Assembly (NCBI GenBank): GCA_037974665.1 | Contig: CM075778.1 | Coordinates: 12,079,001-12,143,000 of the forward strand | DNA length: 64,000 nt | Source of the DNA: Ehretia macrophylla | Lineage: Eukaryota > Streptophyta > Magnoliopsida > Boraginales > Ehretiaceae | Direction: 5' to 3' | Shown: positions 24,485 to 35,118 of the stretch, piece after piece | How the letters are laid out: the number at the start of each line of letters is the position of its first letter | How positions within the stretch are numbered: position 1 is the first letter of the stretch | Program-made: the position numbers and the translations under genes | The notes under the pieces: generated by a model | Database searches by the model: none | Told to the model about the DNA's origin: nothing | What the model saw: the letters and a program-made list of their open reading frames with translations, nothing else

Positions 24485-25510
24485 TTTTTTTGTAGGATTG
24501 GAGTTTGTTTTGTGTGATAAGCCAGACGATTACGTCTCAAGTTAGTCTTTTAATTCACTATTTTTTATATTCGTGTTGAAATATTATATTTGAAACAATG
24601 TTGTAGGTGAGATATTGTTATGATGTTTGTTGAGATAATAATTGTGTATATAATTGATTATTTATGATGTTCGTTGAGATATTTAGCTAAAATTTAAGTT
24701 GATTCTTGAGTTTTTTCTTGTATATGAAGTGTATATGCGTACTTGTATCAATATTACATAGCATAATGACCTTACGACGCAAAATGGTGGAAATGTTAGT
24801 GGTGTTTGTGGGCTGAATTTTCCAGCGCCGATAGTGGGTTTGCCGACGCTGGTTGGGCTGATTTTGGGGGCTATTTGGGCTACCCTCGAGGTGGTTTAGG
24901 TGCATGCTTTGTTAGTTAATTGATAGGTGGTTGTTTGGGTGTTGTTTGATTGAGTAATTGCGGAATGTGTTGCTAAAAAGTTGAAGTATTGTTAAAGAAA
25001 GTTAGTTTAAGTGTTGTTTTACATTATTTTGTGTTGTGTTATTAGAGCTTGAGTTGGAATCAAGTAGGGCCAGAATTGGTTAATATATGGACATATATGC
25101 TTGATGTTAGGTAACTTACTTTGTTACCTAATTAATGTGTTTTAAGTGATTTTTACATGTGGAATTACTAAGTGTTGCATTATTTAAAGTGTTGAAGTGT
25201 TATTGTTGAAGTGCCGAGGGACATCCTCTTTGAGTCGTGAAAACTCACCCTCATTTACTAACATTAATTTCAGGTGAGCCAGAATTGGGATTCATGGCTC
25301 AAGAGGCTGAGGTCGAGCCATTTAATGTCGTGCATTATGTGAATGAGTCTTATGCTCAAGAGCCCCATCCTTGTTAGTGCTTGCTTGGATATTTCCTATG
25401 TTATCTTTGTGTTTATGGTTATAATGTATGAAAGACTTGCATTTATGTAATATGTAATGTTGTAGCTTTACTTTAAGTTAGTAGTTTATAGTCTTTTTGT
25501 TGAATGATCA
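24485..25510 (+). pseudogene. Eroded 5' and middle region of a CACTA gene
   Basis: The stretch 24490-24545 (ending GTCTCAAGTTAGT) resembles 39822-39870 of the large CACTA element (ending GTTTCAAGTTAGT), which lies upstream of its transposase gene. After this only short open patches are seen, for example near 24810-24900 and after an AG acceptor-like site at 25273. No conserved domain is recognised and no full gene is left. Confidence 0.4.
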
Positions 25511-25519
25511 AAGTAAGCA

Positions 25520-25641
25520 TGATTTGAGGAGCAGCAACTGGCGTACTTGAAATTGCTGAGCATCGTGATGCAATTGCAGGATAACATGACCCGGATGCGA
25601 GACAAGCGCCCATCCCCTGATCCAGACCAACACGATAATTA
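25520..25641 (+). pseudogene. TNPA-like last-exon remnant
   Basis: The frame reads EEQQLAYLKLLSIVMQLQDN and continues to about RPSPDPDQHDN before two stop codons. This is the hydrophilic, helix-prone C-terminal style of plant Ptta/En/Spm accessory transposase proteins. It lies where a last exon would be expected in a CACTA element, before the right subterminal repeats. It is only about 40 codons and not functional alone. Confidence 0.45.
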
Positions 25642-25789
25642 GTAGGTTTTAATTTGTTTAAAAAAAAATTCTAAACCTAATATTATGTACTTTATTTTAA
25701 AGATCTTTTAAATATTTAAATATGCATATATTAAATTAATTTTGGTTTTGTAAATATTAAATTTAATTTTTATTTTTTTAAAAATTATT

Positions 25790-26453
25790 GTGTGGCGACG
25801 AAATGGCGACAAAAACTTAGTTACCACATGGTGACTAATATTGGCTACCACAAGGAGATGAAAATTAATGAATAAAAAAAAAATAATTAAAAAATTTGGC
25901 TACCTAGTGGCGACGATAAAATAGCCAGCATATGGCCACCAAAATCGGTTAAAAATTTTGGCTACCAAATGGCGACCAACGTAAATAATTAATAAAAAAA
26001 AATTAAAATTTTTGACTACCTAATGGTGACGAAAGTATGGCTACCACATGGCTACCAAATTGTTGCTACAAAAATTGGCTACCACATGGCCACTAAATTA
26101 AATAATTAACAAAAAAATATTAAAAATAATTTGCGACCTAATGGCGACAAAAAATGGCCACCATGGGACGACCATGCATAATTAATTGATACAAAAATTA
26201 ACGAATTAATTAATAAAATTGCTAATTATAAAAATTAACTAATAATTTATTTTTCTAAATATTATGACCAAGGGGCTACGAAATGTAAAAAAATTACATA
26301 TATATATATATTTTTCCGATTTGGCCACCAAAATGCGACCAAATGATAAAATGGCGACAAGGGTTTTCTCGACGCTCGGTTTTTGGTCGTCCTTTGGTCG
26401 CCCAATGGGTGTAGGCGACGAAAGGGCGACGAAGGACCAATTTTCTTGTAATG
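25790..26453. repeat. Right subterminal repeats of the CACTA-like element
   Basis: Dense short motifs (GGCGACGAAA, GGCTACCAAATGGCGACC and relatives) in both orientations up to the terminal TTTTCTTGTAATG. Confidence 0.65.
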
Positions 26454-27393
26454 ATACCCTTACGTTCATGAGTGACCCGCTAACAACGAACGTATGATGA
26501 CAATATATACAGTAATGAAGTCCAATTCTTATGAACCTATTTATAGTTATAAATTAGCTTACAGTCCGATCCTTCTGTTTGTGTGTCCTAATCGAATAAG
26601 GACCATGATGCGATTAAGTCCGCTAATTCGATTCTATGCATAGATCTAATTCGGTGGAATGAGAGATGATACTCATGGAAAAATACCTTTCCATCATTCA
26701 ACTACCCTGGCCAAGGATTTCTCATTTCAAACAACCGATATAAAATCACATAGGACATTGCCTCACGACGGAGGTTAATAGATCCTATCTTGAAAATTAT
26801 TTGTCGGTCTTTATATCAAAAGACTAAACTGTGAGAGGCTGTATATCGCCTTTAGGAAGACGAGCTTTGTCCAAACGCAAGATTTAGCCCCTCATATATC
26901 TGACAACCGTAATTTCTCAAGTCAGAGGATTAATTTGCATAATTTACAACGAATGATAAACTATTAATCAAAAGTCATATAGTTTGTCATTCTGGTCACA
27001 TTCACTGATCCGTTCGACTAACGATCATTCATATATAAGTTAATCGCATCCCTATAATGTTGTAGCACAAGGCTCGCTACCTTTTATCATTAACATCCCT
27101 ATGTTAATCAAAGGTAACTACGTATGATAGTCTGTACTTGATTATTCTAGTCCTGGTCGAATAATCTGAGGACTATGAATGCTTTTAAATGTTTTATCAT
27201 GTCAAAGAAATATGTCGTTGTATTCTCAACACTTTAAGAATATATTTCTTATCTGAAAAATATTAAGGACACATTCATATAATTGAACAGAGAATATGAA
27301 TGTCCATTAAAGATGCCATTCAGATTTACACAAAAATGCCCTATATAGGTCATTTAACTATATAGTATTAGGGCATATCTCTAACATATATAT

Positions 27394-28225
27394 TGATGCG
27401 AACCAGCCATCCACATTCATTGCACCATTTGGATGAATTTTCCAGCAAAGATTCAAGTCAAGATTCTATTTTCAAGATTCAATAACTTCAAGATTCTTCA
27501 AGAAGTTTCAAGAAGATTTGAAGATTTGGTCAAGATTTGATTTCTTTGTAAATCTATCTTAGTTTTAGTTTAAGTTTAATTTGTATTCTAGTTTATTTCC
27601 TAGGGTCCACTATGGACGAATTTAGGTGTTCACACTAGGAAAGAGACTTTCTTGGGCTGCAAGGCTAGGTGTTCACACTAAAAAGGAGCTTTTTTTGGGC
27701 TGCAAGTTTGCTTCCTTTTTAGTTACTATTCACATCACTATTCACATGAATAGTTAATAGGAGTCTTTTCTTGCTCTCCAAGTTTGTTTCATTTGACCTA
27801 GTTACTATTCATATTTTTCTATTTCAGCTAGGGTTTAGGAGTCTTTTCTAATTAGGAAACTTATTTGTTCTTTGCCTATATAAGGCTGATTTGCAAGAAA
27901 TAATAAAAAGACAACTTTGATATTAAATTTGTGAGATTATTCTCCTTGAGTTCTCCAAGAGACTCTTTCAAACTTATCAAGGGATTCCTTGTGGCGTTCA
28001 ACCTTGACTTATCAAGCGGATTTCCATCCCCGTTTGTGGCGTCTTCACCATACCAAGGTTCTTACTTTGCTAAGCAACGGGTCGCGGTTTCCATCATATT
28101 CACTATACCAAGGTTCTTGTCTTGCTAGGCAAAGGGTCGCGGTTCCATCCATTCTTGAAAGATCTTGGGTTTGTTTTACCAATCTTGGTGTTGGGTCTCG
28201 GCACATGTTGACCAGGTTCGTATCA
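27394..28225 (+). repeat. 5' LTR of the gag-protease gypsy element
   Basis: 832 bp, the same length as the 3' LTR. It contains the TATA-type GCCTATATAAGGC near 27876 and short palindromic words (CTATTCACATGAATAG near 27740). Confidence 0.85.
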
Positions 28226-28243
28226 GTTGGTAATCAGAGCTTA
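28226..28243 (+). promoter_or_regulatory. Primer-binding site of the gag-protease gypsy element
   Basis: GTTGGTAATCAGAGCTTA directly after the LTR. It is close to the initiator-Met PBS TTGGTATCAGAGC, with one inserted base. Confidence 0.7.
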
Positions 28244-29005
28244 GGTTTATCAGGTTTGCCTATCTTTTTTTCTTGTTTTCTTGGTCAATTTAGTGTGTCT
28301 AGGTTAGGTTTCAATTTTCTTTCTTGGTTTTTGATTGAATCTTGCTTTCAATTTCTTTTTCTTGAATTCCTCGTTTTTAGTTGTGTCTAAATTCTGTGTC
28401 TTGTTTTCTTTTCAATTCCGTTCCTTGTTTTCTTGTCAAATCCGTTTTCTTGCTTCAATTCTGTTTTCCTACTGCAATTTCGTTCTTGTTTGACTTTCCA
28501 TTGGCCAAACCCTAGAATCTTGAATTAGGGTTTCTTGTGGTTCTAAATTTGAAGTCTTAGTTACTTGCTCATTGCATTTGTTTCTGAAAATCAAGAAAAG
28601 AAACAGCAAGAAAAGTCAAGACAAAAAAAAAGCAAAATAGTGAATAGTAAAAAAACTTGCTTTTGTTGAATTAGCCTTCGCGGCCAAGCTTTTCTGAAGG
28701 GAAACGACGTTCTGAGCATAACCCACAACTAAGCTGTGGGCACCATCCTCTTAGGGCCAAATTCTAACGTTTTCTATGAGTTTTGGGCATTTTGGTGTTT
28801 TAGAATAGGAATTTTGCAACTTTCCTTATTTTTCTAGGTTTCCTTCTTCGAGTTTTATTCAAGTTTCTTTCTCTAACCTTGTTTCCAGAGTCTTAGAGGT
28901 CTGAAAAAAAAAAGTCAGATTCCGAAATAGATTATTACGCTGCTTGGTATTCTTGGTAAGTTCTAGGGACTTGAAGGAGAATACGAGAGGAAAAAGGCAG
29001 AGCGT
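28244..29005 (+). other. Untranslated leader of the gag-protease gypsy element
   Basis: T-rich and then purine-rich leader, no coding signal. It precedes the gag frame. Confidence 0.6.
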
Positions 29006-31162
29006 GTGAGAATATTAGAGGGTAAAAGCCAAATTGAGTTGAGTGAAACACGTGAGGGAGTGTTGATTTCAATCATGGGTCATAATCAAGAGGATGACAT
29101 AAACGAAGAAGGTCAACAAGCCGCTGTTCTGAACTTACAGATGCATGCTTTGTTGGGAGAGATGACACGAATGATGAGGGCTGAATTTGATCAACTACAT
29201 GAGAGGATGGCTAGGGTAGAATAGAGAACACCAAGGGTGCAGCCACCAGTTGCTCCAAACGCACCAAGGAGGAACAGGTTGCATCAAAGAGAAATTGAAG
29301 TTGTGGATGAATTTGAAGAAGAAGGGATAGATGAGGAACTTGGTCGGATGTCAATAGGCAGCAATGGAAGACATAGCCGAGATAAAGAAGCTAAGAAACG
29401 TGTTGATAACAATTTAGGAAGCATCAAGATGAAAATTCCTGCTTTCCAATGAAGGAGTGATTCCGAAGCATATTTGGAGTGGGAAAAGAAGACAGAGTTG
29501 GTTTTTGATTGTCACAACTATTCCGAACTGAAAAAGGTAAAACTTGCTGCAATTGAATTTACTGATTATGCTATTGTATGGTGGGATCAATTGTGCATCA
29601 ATAGGAGGCAGAATGGAGATCGTCCAATTGCAACTTGAGATGAGATGAAGAGGGTGATGAGGAGGCGATTTGTACCCAGTCATTACTACATAGATTTATA
29701 CCTCAAGCTTCATCAAGGTAATAAGAGTGTTGATGAGTATTACAAAGAGATGGAGATGGCTATGATTAGAGCCAATGTAGAGGAAGATTGGAAGGTGACA
29801 ATGGCTAGATTTTTGAATGGGTTGAATCGAGAGATTGCTAACACTATCGAGTTGTATCATTATGTGGAATTAAAGGATTTGGTGCATATGGCAATTAATG
29901 TGGAGAAGCGACTCAAGAGGGGTGGTACACGACCAAGACAAGCACCACAATACCTGAGTGCATCACCTTTACCTTGGAGGACAAGTTACCCAAAGGATGA
30001 AGAAAATCTGTCTACTTCCAAGGCCAAGCCCGAGCTCAAACTATCCACTATTGCCATGACCTCTCAAGGTAATACAACCTCTACTATGACTCGATCTAGT
30101 GAGATTCAATGTTTTAAATGTCAAGGACAAGGACACATAGTAAGCCAATGCCCAAACAAGCGAGCAATGGCAGTCTTGGAAAGTGGTGAGATTAAATTTG
30201 AAGACAAAACATATTCTGATGATGTGCCCATACTAGAGGACACCGCAATAGGAGCAGAGGAGTTTGGGGCGAATCATGGAGAGATGCTTGGACTAGTGGC
30301 ACAACGAGCCTTAAGCCTGCAAGCTAAAGAAGAGGAAGAGGTAGCACAACATGAGAACATCTTTCACACTCGTTGCCATGTGAAAGACAAGGTATGTAAT
30401 GTTATTATCGATGGTGGTAGTTGTACTAATGTTGCTAGTGCTTCTATGGTTGAAAAGCTAGAGCTCAACACAGTTAAGTACCCAGGTCCATATAGACTGC
30501 AATGGTTGAATGGTTGGGGTGAGGTAAAGGTTACAAAGCAGGTTGTAGTACCGTTTCAAATTGGGAAATATGAAGATGAAGTATTGTGTGATGTGGTGCC
30601 AATGCAGGCTGGACATCTTCTCTTTGGAAGATTGTGGCAATTTGATCGATGTGTGCAGCATGATGGCTTCACCAACAAGTATTCATTTGTATTTGGTCAG
30701 CGGACAATCACCCTAGTTCTGATGACACCAAAACAAGTCTATGAGGATCAAGTGAGGTTGCAAAAATTGAGTGAACAAAAGAATTTGAGAGATCAAAAGA
30801 ATTTGAGAAAGCAAAAGAATGAGAGTGAAAAGAAAAGTAGGGCCGAATCTGGAGAAGAGGTAAGGAGAGAAAAGAGCTCTGCCAATGAGGTAAAAATAGA
30901 GGGAAAACAAAGATATTTGTATGCAAAAGCAAGTGAGGTTAAGAGAGCTTTGATATCAAAACGGCCAATGATTGTACTTTTGTACAAAGAGGCTCTTTTA
31001 AACACTAACCAACTTGACTCTGCATTGCCTAGTGTTGTTGTTTCTCTCTTGCAGGATTTTGAGGATGTGTTTCCCAAGGAGATACCACATGATCTACCAC
31101 CTAGGCTGGTCTTTGAGCCTGGTGGATTTGAGGACAAATCCTTCTCAAGAGGGGGGGAATGA
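29006..31162 (+). pseudogene. Gypsy gag-protease, three in-frame stops, pol deleted
   Basis: One frame runs the whole length with only three stops: TAG at 29222, TGA at 29450 and TGA at 29636. The last 505 codons (29645-31162) are open. The protein is a retrotransposon capsid plus protease. The retrotransposon-gag domain spans about 29440-29930 (EAYLEWEKK, MKRVMRRRFVPSHY, FLNGLN). A CCHC zinc knuckle (CFKCQGQGHIVSQC) is at 30110-30151, and the aspartic protease motif DGGS at 30410-30421. A lysine/glutamate-rich linker at 30770-30910 precedes EIPHDLPP (about 31078-31101), the first words of RT. There the frame joins sequence typical of the polyprotein C-terminus. The stop codon overlaps the first bases of the 3' LTR. 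Two of the three stops can be explained by C-to-T or G-to-A changes. This is not a host gene. Confidence 0.85.
31147..31159 (+). promoter_or_regulatory. Polypurine tract of the gag-protease gypsy element
   Basis: AAGAGGGGGGGAA directly upstream of the 3' LTR start TGATGCG. Confidence 0.75.
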
Positions 31163-31991
31163 TGCGAACCAGCCATCCACATTCATTGCACCATTTGGAT
31201 GAATTTTCCAGCAAAGATTCAAGTCAAGATTCTATTTTCAAGATTCAAGAACTTCAAGATTCTTCAAGAAGTTTCAAGAAGATTTGAAGATTTGGTCCAG
31301 ATTTGATTTCTTTGTAAATCTATCTTAGTTTTAGTTTAAGTTTAATTTGTATTCTAGTTTATTTCCTAGGGTCCACTATGGACGAATTTAGGTGTTCACA
31401 CTAAGAAAGAGACTTTCTTGGGCTGCAAGATTAGGTGTTCACACTAGAAAGGAGCTTTTCTTGGGTTGCAAGTTTGCTTCCTTTTTAGTTACTATTCACG
31501 TCACTATTTACGTGAATAGTTAATAGGAATCTTTTCTTGGTCTCCAAGTTTGTTTTCTTTGATCTAGTTACTATTCACGTTTTTCTATTTCAGCTAGGGT
31601 TTAGGAGTCTTTTCTAATTAGGAAACTTATTTGTTCTTTGCCTATATAAGGCTGATTTGCAAGAAATAATAAAAAGACAACTTTGATATTAAATTTGTGA
31701 GATTATTCTCCTTGAGTTCTCCAAGAGACTCTTTCGAACTTATCAAGGGATTCTTTGTGGCGTTCAACCTTGACTTATCAAGCGGATTTCCATCCCCGTT
31801 TGTGGCGTCTTCACCATACCAAGGTTCTTGCTTTGCTAAGCAACGGGTCGCAGTTTCCATCATATTCACTATACTAAGGTTCTTGTCTTGCTAGGCAAAG
31901 GGTCGCGGTTCCATCCATTCTTGAAAGATCTTGGGTTTGTTTTACCAATCTTGGTGTTGGGTCTTGGCACATGTTGACCAGGTTCGTATCA
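31160..31991 (+). repeat. 3' LTR of the gag-protease gypsy element
   Basis: 832 bp, collinear with 27394-28225 with scattered substitutions. It is followed by TSD TATAT. Confidence 0.85.
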
Positions 31992-31996
31992 TATAT

Positions 31997-33009
31997 CCCT
32001 ATAGCTAATGCAGCAACTTTGTTCCATTTTCCACCTTTAAGACCATGTCGCCTTTTCTTAGAACTCCACTTCTCTTCAGTTCCTGTACATAAGTACATTT
32101 GTGAGAGGTAGCGCCATAATCGAGAACCCATGAAGTAGAATCACGACTAATTAAAAGACTAGTTTCAAACACGAGCAATTGTGAATACCTGCAAAGGGTT
32201 TGCTCTTTCCCTTCATACTCTTGACGTATTCTGGATAGTTTCTCTTTCAATGTCCTTCCTTCTTGTAGTGGAAACATTTTCCTTGCTTTGCTCCCTTACC
32301 CTTCTTCCTGGACACGCCTCCTGTAGGCTTGCCCTTAGGGGTCTTCTTCTTCTACTTTTTATCCGATGAGGAAGAAGTAAATGCTAGCACTGTTTTTTTT
32401 TACCCTTTCCTTTCATCTTCCCTTGATATATAACTAGCATATTCAAGAATTGGGGTAAGGTACGCTCGATGCCATTCATCTAGAAAATTGACAATAAAAG
32501 AATGGAATGATTTAGGAAGAGACTAAAGGATCATATATGCCTGCAAGTTCGAATGCATCAAGAAGTTCAAAGATTCAAGATGCTCGATCAAACCGATCAT
32601 CTTAAGAACATGCACATTCATATATGATCCTTCACTCATACTTAATCAGAACAATTCCCTAGATATCTCATATCTAGCAATCTTGTTCTTCATACCATAC
32701 AACTCTTGTAAGTGTTTGATGACAACTGTGACATCTTCTATGTCCTCATGTTGACGTTGGAGCTCATTTGATATTAAAGTCAAAACATAGCTCCTAACCA
32801 TCAACACATCATCTTGCCATTTCCTATAAGTTTCCATTTCCCCCTCAGTTGCCTCTTCAGGCATCTCTTCAGGAAGTGAACCATCAAACACGTACTCAAT
32901 CTTTTCAGAACTCATAATAATTTTCAGATTGCAGAAACAATTAGCGAAATTCAGTCCGGTCAAATAGTTCTTATCTTGGATTAGATGCTAGAGGATTCAT
33001 TTTCGACAT
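31997..33009 (-). pseudogene. Copia gag with zinc knuckle and protease N-part
   Basis: This is the 5' coding end of the large copia element. It starts with ATG at 33009 (MSKMNPLAS), then after a stop and frame change shows the copia gag (UBN2-type) signature: NLKIIMSSEKIEYVFDG, RKWQDDVLMVRSYVL, LQELYG and ISRELF (32646-32930). A zinc knuckle at about 32235-32285 reads CFHYKKEGH, with the second Cys changed to Tyr. The protease start at 32090-32150 has DYGATSH where active enzymes have DSGATSH. The frame then stops at 31997, where the gypsy TSD and element begin, and resumes at 15591. Both the zinc ligand and the protease motif are damaged, so the gene is inactive. Confidence 0.82.
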
Positions 33010-35105
33010 ACAACTGCATAAAATAATTAAATTATTAGATAAATATATCATTCAACTATTCAATTTGGGCCTTTAAATCAAATAGTATTTTCACTAAGTT
33101 TTTCGAATCCTACACTTCCCAAGTAGAAAATGAAAAATTAAATAAATGACTCTCTAGTAGATTAGGGGCCCATTAATTTTTTATTTCGCCTCACATGATA
33201 GATTTTTGGTGAATCAGAAATTAATAGGTGAACAACACTTATTCAATGCATCACATACAAATTCCAATTTTCTTGCCTCTAATTCCTTTGACTTCACATG
33301 ATAGATTTTTTGGTCTCTAAGGATTGTTTAAGTCAAACCAATTATCTTGGCAAACTTGGATTAATGCAACATTGACACCTCACATGATAGATTTTGGTGA
33401 TCAATGAGAATCCAATTTTGTCACATCTTATGCTATAATAGAGTAGTTCATATATTAATACGAATAAGTAACCCCTATGTGTCCACAGTCAGTCACTTAC
33501 TTGCTTAATATATAAACAAATTTATGATAATAGAATGCAAAGATATAATCTTTCCTATACTACATCATTATTAACTTAATATTGTAATAGAAATATTTGT
33601 CGATCTTTAATTCAAGTCTCACTTTTCACATGCTTCTGATTTTGATTTATCTCATAAAAAAATAGAAACATCCATGCATTATATATCTATTGCATAATTA
33701 ATAAATGTATATAATAAGTGGGATGATCATGGACTAGGAGCACTATCAACCCGAGCCATTGGGTTGAATACCTAAAAATAATATAGGGCCTAAACTAGGT
33801 TACTTCATGTTGGGCATCACAAAACGCCTACGAATTAGGTCCACTAATTCCTTGATGAGTCCTGCTTGATCTTCAATTTAGATTTATGTACATAGATTCC
33901 TAATCTAGTAGGGATACATAAATGAGAATAGGGGTTTGACATCATCAAAATAGGGATAAAAGGAATGCAAACCCCATTTAAATAATTTACATAAAATCCA
34001 AAATATATAAAATAAATAAACGATATTCATTCATTCAACCATTCATCCATTCACAAAAACTAGTCCACGATCATCCATGTACACAACATACATCCAAAAG
34101 ATAATCAACAAATATTGCACAATTAATTTCCTTAATATAATCACATCATATTAGGTTGTCTAATTTAATAAACTACTTATTAAATAATATAAGCAAATAT
34201 CTCATATTTCACAAAATAAATAAAATCACATTTTATTTATATTATGTAATTAATAAACTATTTATTAATAAATGTGTCAATTGTTATTTAGGACATTTAT
34301 AAAATGATTGGGCAAAAATAATAATTTTGGACCAAAATTAAATAAAGTGAGTCCAACTCCTAAGCTTAAAACCATTAGCCCAGTCCAATTTTAAAACACC
34401 TATTTAAAAATTCAGCCTAATCAAGCCTACCATGCCATATAGCCTAATAATAAAAGAAAATTTTAAAATAAGTCTAAAACCCAACAACCCCTACCCTTGG
34501 GTCTTGGGTTTAGATTTGGACCCAGATTTGGATCCCCATTCGAATCTGGATCCAGGTCCGGTCATGAAACCCTAACCATAAAAAAAACTTTTTTTCTTTC
34601 TTTCTTTCTTCTTAGTCGCCCATTTTTTCTTTTTACTGGGCAGTGACGCCACCACTAGTAGTGGGTGGCAGTCCTACTACCAAGCAGCAGCGTTGCTGCC
34701 CCTGGAAGCACTGTACTGCAGTTGCCACAATAGCGTTCAACGGTACTGAGACCGCTGCCAACAGTGGTTGGGTCATTGCACTGTTGGCAGCGGCCGCGCT
34801 ACTACTCAAGAAGGAAAAAAAATTATTATATTATTTTTCATATTAAAAATTAGTTTTGGAAAAAACATTTTTTTTGGAAAAAATTAAAATAAATAAAAAC
34901 TAGATTATTTTCAGAAACAATTTTCTGGAAAATAAAACTATATTTATGAAAAACAACCATTTTCATATGATTTCTTGGGAAGAATAGTTAAAGGACTACA
35001 AATAATTAATCCTAGGCATGAAAAATTAAACAACTTTAATTTAATAACAAAAGACACCAATCAATTATGCTATAAACATTAAATCATATAATAAGCATGA
35101 ACGAT
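33010..35105 (-). other. Leader of the large copia element
   Basis: About 2.1 kb between PBS and gag without a supported gene. CACATGATAGATTTTTGG-type words occur three times (near 33192, 33295 and 33380), giving CCAAAAATCTATCATGTG on the RNA sense strand. 34500-34560 has repeated GGATCCA/GGACCCAG-type words, and 34640-34800 is locally GC-rich. The remainder is AT-rich. A 67-codon plus-strand ORF at 34643-34846 has no supporting evidence. Confidence 0.55.
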
Positions 35106-35118
35106 GGCTCTAATACCA
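35106..35118 (-). promoter_or_regulatory. Primer-binding site of the large copia element
   Basis: The minus strand reads TGGTATTAGAGCC, one change from the initiator-Met PBS TGGTATCAGAGCC. It lies one base from the LTR end (TGTTGAAAAACG on the plus strand). Confidence 0.78.

Larger units (their letters stand above)
16678..26453. mobile_element. CACTA-like non-autonomous DNA transposon with tandem array
   Basis: The ends are TATTACAAGAAAA (16678) and TTTTCTTGTAATG (26453). These are inverted repeats of the CACTACAAGAAAA type carrying T where canonical ends carry C. The element is flanked by the 3-bp TSD ATA (16675-16677 and 26454-26456), the size CACTA transposases make. It is 9776 bp long. 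Both subterminal regions are packed with GGTCGCCATTTGG / CCAAATGGCGACC-type motifs in both orientations. The middle holds a 515-bp tandem array, hairpins, a C-rich tract and T-rich sequence, then short remnants of a TNPA-type gene. The TNPD transposase gene is missing, so any mobility would depend on another element. General plan and 5'-UTR-like wording (about 24490-24545) parallel the large CACTA element at 36521. Confidence 0.8.
15592..27386 (-). mobile_element. Solo LTR of a second copia family, split by a CACTA-like element
   Basis: The plus-strand edges are TGAAGGCGCG (15592) and CTCTAACA (27386), so the minus strand starts TGTTAGAGATATGCC and ends CGCGCCTTCA. Removing the nested 9.8-kb element leaves about 2.0 kb. 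A minus-strand TATA box (CTATAAATAGAGG, near 16130-16143) supports LTR identity and orientation. The flank is GATAT on the left (15587-15591) and TATAT on the right (27387-27391), a 5-bp TSD with one change. Collapsing it restores the copia protease reading frame. No interior sequence, PBS or partner LTR is present. Confidence 0.72.
27394..31991 (+). mobile_element. Ty3/gypsy element keeping only gag and protease
   Basis: Two 832-bp LTRs (27394-28225 and 31160-31991), starting TGATGCGAACC and ending TTCGTATCA, flank a 2.9-kb interior. The TSD is a perfect TATAT (27389-27393 and 31992-31996). A PBS follows the left LTR and a polypurine tract precedes the right one. The interior encodes gag and protease, then jumps from the very start of RT to the C-terminal end of the polyprotein. 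RT, RNase H and integrase are therefore deleted. Elements of this form (TR-GAG-like) need an autonomous partner. The LTRs are roughly 97 percent identical by eye, so the insertion is younger than the copia element it interrupts. Confidence 0.85.

Noticed and set aside
24225-24545. 106-codon ORF over the (GT)n and T-rich tract
   Set aside because: Amino-acid content is pure low complexity (Cys/Val and Phe runs).
16678-26453. Mutator-like or hAT element
   Set aside because: The 3-bp TSD and CACTACAAG-like ends fit CACTA. Mutator would give 9-bp and hAT 8-bp duplications.
29645-31162. 505-codon open frame as a possible host gene
   Set aside because: Zinc knuckle, DGGS protease motif, flanking LTRs, PBS and PPT make it gypsy gag-protease.
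30793-31182. 129-codon minus-strand ORF
   Set aside because: Antisense shadow of the gag-protease frame.
34643-34846. 67-codon Ala/Thr-rich plus-strand ORF in the copia leader
   Set aside because: Opposite to the element, no family resemblance, short and compositionally biased.
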